A stretch of 64,000 bases of DNA. It comes from Lepus europaeus (taxonomy: Eukaryota > Chordata > Mammalia > Lagomorpha > Leporidae). A model generated the notes under the pieces. The model was not told where the DNA came from. It ran no database searches and worked only from the letters and a program-made list of their open reading frames with translations. Shown here one piece after another: positions 1 through 12,700 of this stretch. The stretch lies in assembly GCF_033115175.1 (NCBI RefSeq), contig NC_084831.1, positions 7,970,540 to 8,034,539 of the forward strand. The letters are read 5' to 3'. The position numbers and the translations under genes were made by a program. The first letter of the stretch is position 1; each line of letters begins with the position of its first letter.

Positions 1-398
1 TAGGGGAGACCAGGAGTCCCCGGAGGCCTCCGTGTGGGTGGGGTCATCAGGGAGAATGGAGACAGGCTGTGTGGGAGGTGACCATGACCTCTTTGCGGAA
101 TGGGGCCGTGAGCAGACACAATGCCCGCGGGCAGCTGAGGGCCAGGGTGTTCCAGAGAGGAGGGCTGAGAATGGTCTGGGGGTGGCAACAGGAGAAAGGC
201 AGGAAGCAGGCCCACCCTTCCTGCTGGCCCCCGGCCCCCGTCTGAGAGGGCTGCCCCGGGGGGGGGGGACAGCGGGGATCGGTGGGCAGTGCTGGGCAGA
301 GTGGGCACCAGAAAACTGCAGTGCGAGGTGGGGGCGGAGCTGGTGGGGGTGGCGTGGCCAGGTGGGAGCCCGGACAGTCCACCCTTCTCCTCCCCCAG

Positions 399-741
399 GG
401 CCCGTTGATCAAGTAGACCCAGCCGCGACTATGGTTTGGACCAAGGACGCCGCTGCCCCGCAGTCCGTGGAGTCGAGGCCCAAGGCTGGCCACAAGGAGA
501 ATGTGCCCCCAAGGCCTGCTGTCCCCCCGAGGCCAGGCAAGACACTCAGTGGCCTGGGTGGGCGCAGAGCCCCTTTCTCAGGCAGGCCAGCCCGGGGCCT
601 TGCTAATTCCAGAGGTGAACCCCCCGGTGGGAGCAGGCCAGTCTCTCCAGCCTGGGGCCCAAGGGAGAGGCCTGGGCAAGGAAGGGAGATGGCAGGCCCG
701 GAGAGGGTCTGTCTGCTGTCCTTGCCCAGAGGGGCCCCCAG
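399..741 (+). CDS. C1orf167: C1orf167 N-terminal exon with KEN box
   Basis: Acceptor tcccccag precedes 399 and donor AG/gttagt follows 741. The first in-frame ATG is at 431; coding could begin further upstream, because the frame is open from 401. The peptide includes HKENVPPRPAVPPRPG, a proline-rich stretch with a KEN tripeptide at 494-502. The exon leaves two bases of a split codon, which does not match the next exon's phase. Confidence 0.55.
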
Positions 742-3700
742 GTTAGTCTGTGCCAGGGCTCGTGAACAGCCCATAACAAATTCAGGTTCTGCCACTCACA
801 TCCCAGCTGGGTACCACAGGCAAGGTGCTGACACTCTGAGCTCTGGCTCCTACCCACAACGGTGGCCTCTTTGGCCCACTCTGCCCCAGGGTCTGGGGCA
901 GCTCCTGGGACCCTGCCCCCACTGTCCCCAGAGTCCTCCCCCTCCCACCCCTCCACGCCCCAATCCCAGCCCAGCAGCCTCACTTCCCTCTGCTCCCCCC
1001 GTGCCCTTCTGTGTTCACACTGCCAGTGGCACTGCCCGGAGCCCCAGGGCTGCCATCGGTCGGCAGGGGGAGCAGCAGGCCCCAGAAGTGCAGGCTCCCT
1101 GCCACCTGAGGCCTGGACGTTCCCCCGTCCCACGCGAGTGTGGACGCTCTGGGTCCTCCCCAGGGCATGACTGTCTCTCCTTCCCTCAGAGCCATGGAGG
1201 GGCCCGAGGAGCCGGGGTGGCGGCCTGCACAGTGGACGTGGCTGGTGTGGGCCCTGGAGCCAGGCCGAGAGGCGGGGGCCTGCCACCGCAGCCTCCCCCG
1301 GGACAGTGCTGGGCCAGGAGCCCTCTCCAGTCCAGAGCAACCTGGCCAGTGCTAGGTCCTGCCTGGGCCTTGCCCTGAAGGACACGCCTGACCAGGCAGC
1401 CAGCGCAAGCTCCCGACAGCAGAGCAATGTGCGGGCCTGGGCCGTGGGGCCCCCGGCGAAGGCACGAGACCTCGCCGTCCTCGCCCAACAAACCAACCTG
1501 AGCCTCAGCAGCACCGGCAGCCCCGTCCCCCCAAGCTGCTCCGGGCCCCACGCGCTGACCTGGGCAAGTCCCCCTCCGAGAAGGCCGCCAGCTCACCCAT
1601 CCCCTGGCCCAAGGCGGTCCCAGCTGCAGGCCATGGACACCCTCTGGCCAGGCTTTAGGCCTCTCACTGGGCGCCCCTGGCCAGGCCCCGGATCCTGGTG
1701 TAGCCTGGGGAGCCAGACCTCCAGGCTCCTCGGGAAGCCCCTGACCCTGGAGGACCTGGCTGTCCCTGCCCTGCGCCAGGCTCAGGCCCCGTCCCACGCC
1801 GCCATTTCCCAGCTGCTGGCCTGCGTGCAACACCTGGAGCGCCAGGCCACCTGTCTCCTGTGCCCGGCATCCCAGGAGCCCCCAGGCTGGGAACTCCCTG
1901 GCCACCCCCGACCCAGCCGGCCCACCTTGGCTTGCCGGAGTCACAGGGAAAGCGAAAACGTCGCGGATCCTTGGGCCTACGGCAAGCCGGTGTGGCCCGA
2001 GACCGCTCTGCAGGGGCTGCCTGGGGTTCTGGACTCTCAGCGGGAAGTCCCCCCGCCTCCATACCTGGGGCCAGGAGAGAGCGGCAGGCGGCCGCAGGGG
2101 GACCCCAGGCCTCCTAGACTCCGTTCCTCAGCCTTCTCAGGAGCAGCAGGCGGGGCGGGGGCCCCTGGGGAGCAGGCCGGCGGGGAGAGGGAAAGGACGC
2201 CAGACGTGGCCCCGGTGGCAGTGAGAAGCACCACACAGGTAGAGGCCAGAGGAGGCCGGGGGTGGGGCCCTGGGGAGGCAGCCTGCGCCCTGCTCCTCGG
2301 CTGAGAGCCATCGGGTCCTCTTCCTTTCTCAGCGTGAGGCCCCGCCCACCGTGACCCCGGAGTCCCAGGCAGCCTGGTGAGACCAGGGCTGGGGGGAGGT
2401 GGGGTTTGGGGGTTGGGGCATCCTCCTGGGACAGCTCCTCTCCCGTTGGCTGGAGGGGAGGCCGTGGTAGCAATTACCCAGGAGGGCACTTGGTCCCGCT
2501 GGGGATGCCGGGAGCCCTCTGAGCCCCTGGGGAACAGGGATGTGGGCACAGCGGCTTCTGGGTTAGGGGCCCTGATGCCTGGTGGTCACATGGGGCCTTC
2601 CCCTGCCTCCGGGAGCTCTCCGGTCTGGCATTTCCAAGTGTGGCCGGCAGCACGAGGGAGGTTCTATTTGCAGCTGGGATTTCCCTGTGGCCTGGGCGTC
2701 CCCCTTGAGACTGCTGGCCAGGCCCCGTGGACGCCCCCCACCTCCCCACCCCCAGTCAGCATCAGGCCCCCCCACCGTGTGTCCCCAGCCGGCAGCTGCT
2801 GTCCAGATGTTTCCGAGCCTGGAGGTGCGCGGTGGCAGCCATGGCGCTGGGCCGCCAGCAGCTGCTACAGAAAGGCCTGCGGGCGCTGCGCTGGGCCGTG
2901 CGGCTGCGTGAGGCCCGGCTGGAGGCGGCAGGGCGGCAGCACAGGAAGGCCCTGCTGACCCGGAGCTTCCGAGAGGTCAGGGGTCTCCAGGTTGGGCGGG
3001 GGGAGGTGCCGAGGGCCAGGTGTGTCTGGGGAGGAGGCTCCACGCACAGGGGGCACCTGTTAGGCTCAGGCCGCACCTCAGGGATGCTCAGCGATAGAGC
3101 GCGTTGTTAGTTCAAATCCTGCCTCCGTTGCTTTCTAGCTATGTGACCTTGGGCACATTACGAAGCCTCTGTGTGCCTCAGTCTCCTGTCTGTAAAATGG
3201 GGTGATAATAGTGTCTATACCCCTCAGGGTTGCTCTGAGAGTAAGTTAGTGAATAGAAAGAACGCGTAGCCAGTGCTCTGCCTCCTGTGTGGCTACAGCT
3301 CCTGCTTGGCGGGTTGCCAGCCAGGACCAGCAGGTGCCTCTCTGAGCCTCCCTCCTTGGCAAAGGGTGCTCTGGGAGTGCCCAGCCCCAGGTTTTGCTCC
3401 CAGAGCAAACCCTGCCTCTTGGGAGCTCGCTCTCCATTCATTGGTTTGTGCCTACCCAAAGTGGCAGGGTAGACCGATGGTTAAGGCCCTGCAGCCTGGT
3501 GGGGGGTGGGGGTCAGAGTCTTGTCCCTGCTCCTTGCTGGTTCTCCCTTGGGAGGCGCTTTCAAGGCTGTCGCCGGCATCCCTCTTCCCCTTCTGTCCTG
3601 ACCCAGTGGAGAACTCTGACCCTGAAGCGGCCACATCTGGGCGGGGTCAGGACCAGCGGCCACACCCAGACTGCGTCAGCACCGCCCCCTCCTGGAGCAG

Positions 3701-6700
3701 GCCAGCGCCGTGGCCCCTCCTTGGGAAGAAAGTAAGTGGTGGCCCCCGCCCGGGAGAGCAGGTGGGCTGGGCCCCCAGGTCAGTCAGCGTGGCCTCCCCG
3801 CCCCCACCCCTGCCTTGCTGCCCCTCGCTTCCCCCTCCCACTGGAGATGAGGAGAACAGAGCAGACAAGCAGGGGCTGCCACACGGCCTGCCGGCTCGGC
3901 AGCGGGCGCAAGATGGCTTTGCCAGGTGGGGGACACCTTGGCGGCGTCAGCGTGATGTTTATGAAGACTTGAAGAAAGCCTCCTCCCCTCGCCTTTTCCT
4001 CCTTTTCTTTTGAGATTTATTTATTTTAAAGACAGAGCGGTAGACAGGGAGAAAGGGAGATCTTCCATCTGCTCGTTCACGCCCCAAATGGCTACAATGG
4101 CAGAGGCCGGTCCAGGCTGAAGCCAGGTACTCAGGCCTCCTGCTAGGGCTCCCACACGGGCAGCAGGGGCCCGAGCACTTGCGGCAGCATCCCCCACTTC
4201 CCAGGATGCACTAGCAGGAATCTGGATTAGAAGCAGAAATGCCGGGACTTGAACCCGACACTGCAGTGCGGGATGCACGTGAGTGCTCACTCAGCGCGCT
4301 GCACCACAAAGCCTGCCCCTTGTTCTTGTTTTGAGCTTGAACAAATGTATTTAAAATCATTATTTCAATGACATTTATTTTAATACTTGATTGTTGTGAA
4401 AAAAAAATATCCACATGGAGGGCTGGTGTCGTGGCGTACTGGGTAAAGCCGCCGCCCGTGATGTCGGCATCCCATATGAGCACCAGTTCGAGTCCCTGCT
4501 GCTCCACTTCTGATCCAGCTCCCTGCTAATGACCTGGGAAAGCAGTAGAAGATGCCCCAAGTATTTGGCCCCTGCCACTCGCATGGGAGATCTGGAAGAA
4601 GCTCCTGGTTACAGCCTGGCCCAGTCCTGGCCATTGTGGCCATCTGGGGAGTAAACCAGAGGATGGAAGACCTCTCTCTCTCTCTCTCTCAATCTCTCTC
4701 TCTGCCTCTCTCTGCGTAACTCTTTCAAATAAGTAAATAAATCCTTTAAAAAAAATCCAAGTTGGGACATTGTCCTGGTGGTTAGGAAGCTGGGTAGGAC
4801 GCCCGTGTCCCACACTGGAGCGCCCGGGTTCGAGTCCCGGCTCTGACTCCTGGCTCCAGCTTCCTGCTAACGCACACCCTGGGAGGCAGCGATGACGCTC
4901 AAGTAGTCGGGTCCCTGCCACCCACGTGGGAGACCTCAGTTGAGTTCCTGCTCCCTGCTCTGCCTGGGCTCAGCCCTGGCCATTGCAGGTGTTTGGGGAG
5001 CAAACCAGGGTGTGGGAGATCTCTGTCTGTCTCTCAAATTTAAGAAAAATCTGGACAGGGCTGAAGAGATAAAGCAACAGCGTGTCCTCTCCCCCCCCCC
5101 CCCCCCCCCCCCCCGCCAAGAGGCTTTTACCATTTGGGAGCAAGCAGGGTGGGAGGGCACCTGGTGCTGTCTCAGGCTGGGACGGACAGGCGGGGGCCGA
5201 GTGTCCTCCCGGGCTGGGCATCCGTTTCTCTCTGGGCAACTTCGCTCTTAGTCCAGGGAGCCCGAGGGAGGAGACAGGAGCCTGGCCCATTGAGCTGCGT
5301 CCCGGGCAGAGACCAGGCGATGGACACGGCAGAGCTCAGGTCCCGCAGGCCCTGTGGAGGCTGGCTGGTGAGACCACGGTCTGGTGGGGCGCCGGGAGGC
5401 GGGGCCAGGCCAGGCAGGGCGGAGGGGGCTCCTGCGTGGAGGGTTGGAGCATCCACTTGTGCCCATTTTATGCGCGGAACACTGAGGCCCAAGGATGTGA
5501 AGCAGCAGCCTGAGGCCAACAGAACCAGGAGCACTCACCCTGTGCTGTGCACCTGTGGGGCTGAGGCAGTCCACCCAGAGGCCTGACCACGGAGCTGCCA
5601 CGTCCCTCCCTCGTGGCCCCAGAGCTGGGCGAGGCCCCGAGGCTTCTCTCTGCTCGCTCCCTTTCCTCTCCTCCCTCCAGTGTTCCTCCTGCGGAGCCAT
5701 CAGAAGCAGCGAGCCGTCGCGGGAGAGGCCGCACAGAGCACTCTGAGCACCGGGTGGCTCTCCGAGGCTGCAGACACGGCCTGGGGGGCCCCAGCGGCCC
5801 CCCAGCACCACAGAGCCTGGCTGTGCAGGTCGGGGGACGTGGAGGAGGGCGGGAGCGGGGACCCTGTTCCCCCTAAGTCAGCTCTTGTGCCTTCTGGTGC
5901 TGAGATAAGGGTACAAACAGGAAGTGGAGACAGCTGTCCCTGAGTGAGGATGCCTGAGACCCGCTGGCCCAGCCAGGGCCTGGGATTTGCTGATAAGCCC
6001 AGCGGGGCTGGCCAACTGGCGGCACCAACTGGTGGTGGTTGGGGAAAGGCCGGAAACGAGCAGTCACATGGGCAGGCGCAGCTGCCCCCAGAGTTAGGTG
6101 CTGTGAAGGGAAGGAACTGATGGGTGGGTTTGTTTTCACTTTTCGTGGCTACTTTTTTTTTTTTTAATTAAAAAAAAATTTTTTTTTTGACAGGCAGAGT
6201 GGACAGTGAGGGAGAGAGACAGAGAGAAAGGTCTTCCTTTTCTGTTGATTCACCCTCCAATGGCCGCTGTGGCCCGGCGCTGATCCGAAGGCAGGAGCCA
6301 GGTGCTTCTCCTGGTCTCCCATGGGGTGCAGGGCCCAAGCACTTGGGCCATCCTCCACTGCCCTCCTGGGCCACAGCAGAGAGCTGGCCTGGAAGAGGGG
6401 CAACTGGGACAGAATCTGGCGCCCCGACCAGGGCTAGAACCCGGTGTGCCGGTGCCACAAGGCGGAGGATTTGCCTAGTGAGCTGCGGCGCCGGCCTTCG
6501 TGGCTACGTTTTTACTATGAGGCCCAATCTTGCTGGAGCTTTGTTAGTCCAGGAGGAGGCGCTAGGGGGTGGTTTCGGATGAGGCTGGAGAAAGGTCTGT
6601 GGGGGCCAAGCATGTGGGGCCTTGTGGGCCGTGCGAAGGAGGTGAAATTTCAATGTAAGAGCAAGGGCAGCGGGGCCAGTGCTGTGCCGTAGTGGGCTAA

Positions 6701-9700
6701 GCGTCTACCTGGGCACCGGCATCCCATATGGGCACTGGTTTAAGTCCCAGCAGCTCCTCTTCCAATCCAGCTCTCTGCTATGGCCTGGGAAAGCAGTGGA
6801 TGATGGCCCAAGTTCTTGGGCCCTTGTACCTGCATGGGGGACCTGGAAGAAGCTGTTGCAGCCATTTAGGGAGTGAATCAGTGGATGGAAGACCTTTCTC
6901 TCTATCCTCCCTCTCTCTGAAACTCTACCTCTCAAATAAATTTAAAAAAAAAAAAAAAAAGCAAAAGAGCAAGGGTGGGGGCCGCCTGCAACACCATATG
7001 GGCACCAGTTCAAATCCCAGCTGCTCCACTTCTGACCCAGCTCCCTGCTATGGCCTGGGAAAGCAGCAGAAATGGTCCAAGTGCTTAGGCCCCCGCATCC
7101 ACAAGGGAGACCCGGATGAAGCTCCTGGCTCCTGGCTTCAGTGAGCCAGTGGATGGAAAATATTTCTCTCTCTCTCTCTCTCTCTAACTCTGCTTTTCTG
7201 ATACATACATAAATCTTTTAAAAAAAGAGCGAGCGAGCAGGAGAGCTGCGCTGGAGGGCTTAGCAGGGAGTAGAAGATTGGGTTTGCGTGTGGCGAACTT
7301 CATTCTAGCAAATAGGAACTGGCTGGAAATTGGCCAAGAGTAGGCCAGCTAGGGGCCAGCTAGGTGTCCAGATGCGACAGTGTCATCGTCTCAGCAGGCG
7401 ACATGCCATGCTCTCTGCGTGACAACCCCATTCCATGGATGAGAAACTGAGGCTCGGAGAGGTGAAGTGGCTTGGCTCGCCCAGGACTCAGGTAGTTCGT
7501 GTCTGGCAGGTGGCAGGCAGCTGTAGCTGGTCATCGGTCATTAGGTCTGGCTTGGGGACTCCCTCTTGGCTCTCCTAGGTGCTTTGGGGCCTGGCGGCGG
7601 TTTGTGCAAAGAGGGGCCCAGTACCGAGACCGCCTGGCTGACCGCCGGGCCGGGACCCTGAGGACGTGCCTGGGACAGTGGGTCCGGATGAAACAGCTCC
7701 GGGCCTTGGATGGGGCGAAGCTGAACCTGCTGTGTCTCTGCCGACAGAAGACAGGTGAGCGAGCAGCAGCCGGGGGCCTCCCACCCCAGCAAACCGTGCC
7801 CCGGCAGCCCTTCCTCGGAGGCCCCGGTGGGATCTGTGTGGGCTCGAGATGGCAGCAGGGAGGACTGGGTGCTTCCAGGAGTGCAGGCTCCCGGGCCTGG
7901 GGGGTCTAGGAGAGGCCGCAGATGGCTGCTGGGGATATAGGAGAGCTTGTCCACCTCCTCCCTACGCCAGCCCCTCAGCACTGGAAGGCATGGGCTCCCT
8001 GCTCTGGGGAAGCTGCTGGGCTGACGGGGGAGGCTCAGCCCTGCCCCCGGACGCCTCCCTGGGGAGGCCAGGCTCTTGGAGGTCTCCCAAGGGAAAGGCT
8101 GGGGCTGATGGGAGGGGCAGTGCCCACGAGCGGAGCGGCTTCCCCGGCTTTGGGCAAAGGGAGGTGGGAGGGGTCGTGGCTCATCCATCTCTCGACTGTT
8201 TCCAGGGAACACGGCCTTCTGCATCGCAGTCGCGGGAGCCTCTGCTGCCCAGGGCCTGGGGGAGCGGGCTCAGGCCCAGGGGCTGCTCCAGGGGCGAGGC
8301 CCGGCCTCACCACGGGAAGCCTGCCGGAGACTGGCCCTCCAGCGGGCCCTGCTGCTCTGGAGGACACGGCTCTCCCAGCACCAGCAGGCAGAGTAGGTGT
8401 CCATGACCTTGTGACCCTGGGTTAGCCTGGAGGGCTACAGGTGGCACATGGAATGTCCCACTCAGCCCCGGCTGTGTCCTGTTCCTCCCCATGGCCCCAG
8501 GGTGGGGCCTGGCTGTCACTGGTACCCTGGTGCCAGGCCCTGGATGTGGCCCAGGGACACGGAGAGAGTGACTAAGAAGACAGCTGCAGGGGGCATGAGC
8601 ATCCGGGGACCCGGACAGGGAGCTGGAGCCTGGATGGAGCCGCCTCTTGCCCATCTCCCCGCCGGGTGTGCGCCCCCTGGTGGCAGGGATCGTGTCCATC
8701 TCCTCACCCTGGTCTCTGCACCAGTAGGCACCTGCAGATGCGCTGAGGACGGGGGCAGGAGCAGAATTGTTGTCCCCTGTCCACTTCTTCATACAGCCAA
8801 GAGCTCTAAATGGCACTGTGAATCCAGCGGAGGGCCCCAGAGTCTGTGCAACACAGCCCATGCCGGGTTGACAGCCCAGGCTGACGGCTGCAGGGAGCAG
8901 AGGTGGGGGTCGGGAGGGGCCAGCTCCCTGACAGGGTGTCAGCAGGAGCGGAAGCCACTGTAGCCCTGAGAGCCACAGCCCCGGCACCCCTCACCCCCGC
9001 ACCCACCTGGTCCACTTGGACGCTCAGTCTCCTTCAGTACATCCCTGGGAGCCCAGAACTCAGTTCACCGCGCCCCTGCAGGACGTGGCCCTCCCTCCTC
9101 CAGTCCATCCTCTGGGCTTCGGGCACCAGGGCCCCGCCGCTGTCTCCTGCGCTGTACCTGAGGCTGCTCTGCTGGCCTGAACGGAGCCCAGCTCTGCTGC
9201 TGTTTGGAGTTTGGGGAAATGGAGTTCCCCTGGGCCTCAGTTTCCCCATCTCCACCCCTGCGTGGGAGGAGACGCTGGGCGGCCGTTGTGCCTGTGGCCT
9301 CTGGAGCCTGGGGTCCTTGGGCCTAGGGCCCCGTGCACCCTTGATCACGCAATGACCCCTCCCCCACCCCAGCCTTGGGAGTGTGGTGAGCTCAGCCAGG
9401 TGACGCGGGCACGGTGGTCAGCCCGGCCTTCACGGTCGCCGGGCGGGGCACTCTGGAAGAGTCTGCAAGCCCAGGCCGTGAAGTGAGAACCTCCAGGGCT
9501 GAGACCCCGGTGGGAGCCCGCAGTGATGCCACGTGCGGCCAGTTCGGGTGGCTCTGGGCAGAGCTCCAGCCCTGTCCACCTCCGGCCCCTGGTGTCCCCT
9601 TCTAGCTCGGGCCTCAGCGGCCAGGGTGGGCTACCCTGGCTTGGCCAGGGGACGAGGCCGGTGCCTGGAGACCCACCTGCCCTCTCTAGCTCCTTCTTGC

Positions 9701-12700
9701 AAGGCACGCAGCAGCGGGCGATGCGACGCATCCTCAGGCGTTGGTGCAGGAGGCCGTGGGGTCCGGGCACCCCGCCAGGCGGCAGCACCAAGACCTCCTG
9801 TGCCCTGGAGCCACCAGGCAGCATCCCAGGAGGAGCGGCCTCGCCGGCCTGTGGCTCACCCTGCTGCTCGCTGGCGAAGGTGAGGGCCAGGGGTACAGGA
9901 GAGGGTGGGCGCGGGGCCTGGGCTTGGGGGCCCAGGACCGCACTTGTCTCTCCCCAGGCCCCCAGGGCCCCCGCCCTCCTGGAGGCGCAGGTGAGCTTTT
10001 GGTGGGCAGCTGAGCGGCGGCGGCAGAGGCGGTGCCTTCTGCTGTGGCAGGCGCGGGCCCGGCAGTCTCGGGCTGCGGCAGGATGGAGCCGGCGCAGCCT
10101 CCAGAGGCGGTAGGGACCCCTCTGCGGGAACAGTGAGCCGTGCTGCCCGCCCCGTTGTCTCCCTGCCCCTTCCCCACCCCGCCCGATCCCTGGTCTTCAC
10201 GGCAGCATCGCTCAGGGCCTGCAGCCCCCCGGGGCTCCCCTCTCCCACCCCCATAAGCTTGGCCCCAGACAGAGGTCCCCCCAACTCCTCCTGCCAGCTC
10301 AGAGCTGCCAGGGCTGGGTCACGGCTTCTCCAGGAGAGTCCACTACTATGGCTCACTCAATTACTCATGCACCATGCTTAAGAGGGGCCTGCCCAGGTTC
10401 TAATCCCGGCTCTGCCCCTCGCTGGCTGTGTGATCTCGGGTAAGTTGCATAACTTCTCTGTGCCTGGCTCCCCCACCTGTGAAATGGGGGCAATAATAGT
10501 GTTCACTGCCATGGGCCTTAGCCAGGTTGGGCATAGACATCGTCCAGCAGCCGTGCCTGGCTCATGGCTGGTGGCTAAGCACAGGATTGGCGTTGGATCT
10601 GGGGGTCCCATCCTGTCCCCACCTCCTGTCCCTGGGACCCCAGAAACCCACCCTCTGCCGCAATGGAAACAGGGAGCAGTCGCCCCAAGCCCCTCCCTGT
10701 TGCTGAGGGGAGTGGTGTGGGGAAGGTGGGCTGCGTGTGCCTGAGTAGCAGTGACCATCCTCGGGGTGGACACACCCCTTCCCAGTGTCCTCCTCAGCTG
10801 GAGCCAGTGGGCAGCAGCCCGAGGGGCCCAGAGAGAGCTGGCCACCCGCCGGGCCTGGGATCGGAGCTGCAGGGCTGTGCTGGGCCTGTGGCGGCGACGG
10901 CTGGCCCAGTGGCAAGAGGTGGAGCGGCGGGCCGGGCAGCAGGCCTGGGGGCTGGCGCGAGATGCCCTGCGCCGTTGGCACTCCTGCTGGCAGAGTGAGT
11001 GGGGGTCCAGGGCGGGGGCACCGTGGTTGACGGCAGGGCCAGGGTCTGTTGGTGAGACCCCAGGTTCCATATCCTGTAGCATAGTGAAAGGAAGGCTCAG
11101 CTCCCAGGGCACACCCCGGCCTGGGTTGCAGAACTTGGGGGTTGGGATCTGGAGTCTTGGGGAGGGTCTTTGCTCTTCTCCTCCCTGGCTCTGGGGTTCT
11201 TAAGCAGCTTAACAAGTCTCACCTAACTCATCTATAAAATGGGGACATGGTCCCCAACTCAGAGGGGGCTCATGAGGACCCTGTGGGGAGATCCCTATAA
11301 AGTGCTTGGCTTAGAACGCAGTTCCTGGCAGGTGTCACCATCTCCATCACCACCCCGTCCAGGCCTCCAGGGGTCACTGAGATCAGAGCTGGGGAGGGGG
11401 GGCAGGGGCCTGGTGCGCTCAGAGGGTGCCCGGGGGGAGCAGGTGGGGAGCTCAGCGGGCAGAGCCGTGAGGAGGAGAGCAGAGGCAGTAGGAATGGCAG
11501 AGGCCGAGGTGAGGATCGGCGGAGCAGGCGGAGCGGAGTGTGGCCAATGAGGGTCCCCCCGAGGCTGCATCAAGGGGCGGCCAGAGCTGTAGTCTTGTGA
11601 GGAGGCTCTGTGGCAGGTGGCAGGGCACTGGGAAGGGTGTGTCCACCCTGAGGATGGTCACTGCTACCTGGGCCTCTCTCCAGAGCACCTAACCCCAAGG
11701 CAAGGAGGAGCCGGTGCCCGAGCCAGAGCGACGGCTTCTTAGTGGTTTAGTGTCAGGAGTGACGCCATCACATCCACCCACCTGTGTTAGAAACAAGGCA
11801 GCAGGCCCGGCCGACACCCACGCGGAGGGCACTGCGCAGGACAGGAATACCAGGCGGGGGGCCGGGGAGCCGCTGGGGGAGCCGCCCATGCACGGACGCA
11901 CCTTGGGATGGGCTGGCCAGGCTGCCAGACCTCACCTTTTACAGAAAAACCGGAAATCTAGATTCTCCTGATTGCTAAGCCTGAATTTTGAAATAGAACA
12001 AACAAAAGACCCCACCCCAACGACTCTCTGAGCTAGGTTAGCGTGGTAACCAGGCACGCCCGAAACAGAAGCATGTTCACCCAGACTGCCGGGGCGGCCG
12101 CCTCTGTCCCCGCTGGGGTGGAGGGCAAAAGGCTGGCAGAGCAGGGCCTGGGGGGAGCCTGGCTGGTGCCCCGCAGCACTGCAGCGTCTCTCTGGCCCCA
12201 GGACAACAGATCCTGTACGCACAGTACCAGAGGTGGGCGCGGATCCACCTGCAGAACCTGCGGCGGGCTGTGTTCCAGGGCTGGCGGCAGGCGGCAGCTC
12301 GTCGGAGACATGTGCAGAGGTGGGAGGGGGGCCTGGGAGGGGGTTCGTGGTTCCCATCTCAGGACAAGCACCCAGGGTGGAACGCTCAGGGGTGGCGGCA
12401 GGGAAGGAGACCCCAGCCTGGAGATCTGTATTGAGGGGGTGGAGAGCCCCTGACGCCCACAGGGATCCTCACAAGCCCCAGGGTGGGGTCGATCCCGTGG
12501 TTTCAGAGGATCCAGTTAACATAGAGGCCGACTCCTCAGACACCCCCCAGCAGACACGGGAACACGTACCCCCAGAGCCCGAGGTTCACAGATGGGGTCT
12601 CGAGGAAGGCCCATGCTTTCCCGTCACTCCCTGGCCAAGACACTTTGAAGGCGCAGGGCTGAGACGTTTCAAGTGTGAGTTCTGACTGAGCGCCAGCCGG

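Larger units (their letters stand above)
5829..7578 (+). other. C1orf167 intron with three CSINEs
   Basis: Holds CSINE copies at about 6178-6497 (antisense), 6672-6959 and 6974-7220 (sense), plus an old MIR-like tail near 7430-7500 (gatgagaaactgaggct). No exon is seen. Confidence 0.7.

Noticed and set aside
32-1378. 448-codon open frame from position 32
   Set aside because: GC-rich DNA lacks stops. Only the part at about 399-741 shows exon boundaries and protein-like sequence; the rest is intron.
5310-5367. Longer version of the C1orf167 microexon starting after cccgggcag
   Set aside because: The splice site looks better, but the 58-nt length breaks the frame with the following exon, whereas the 35-nt choice keeps it.
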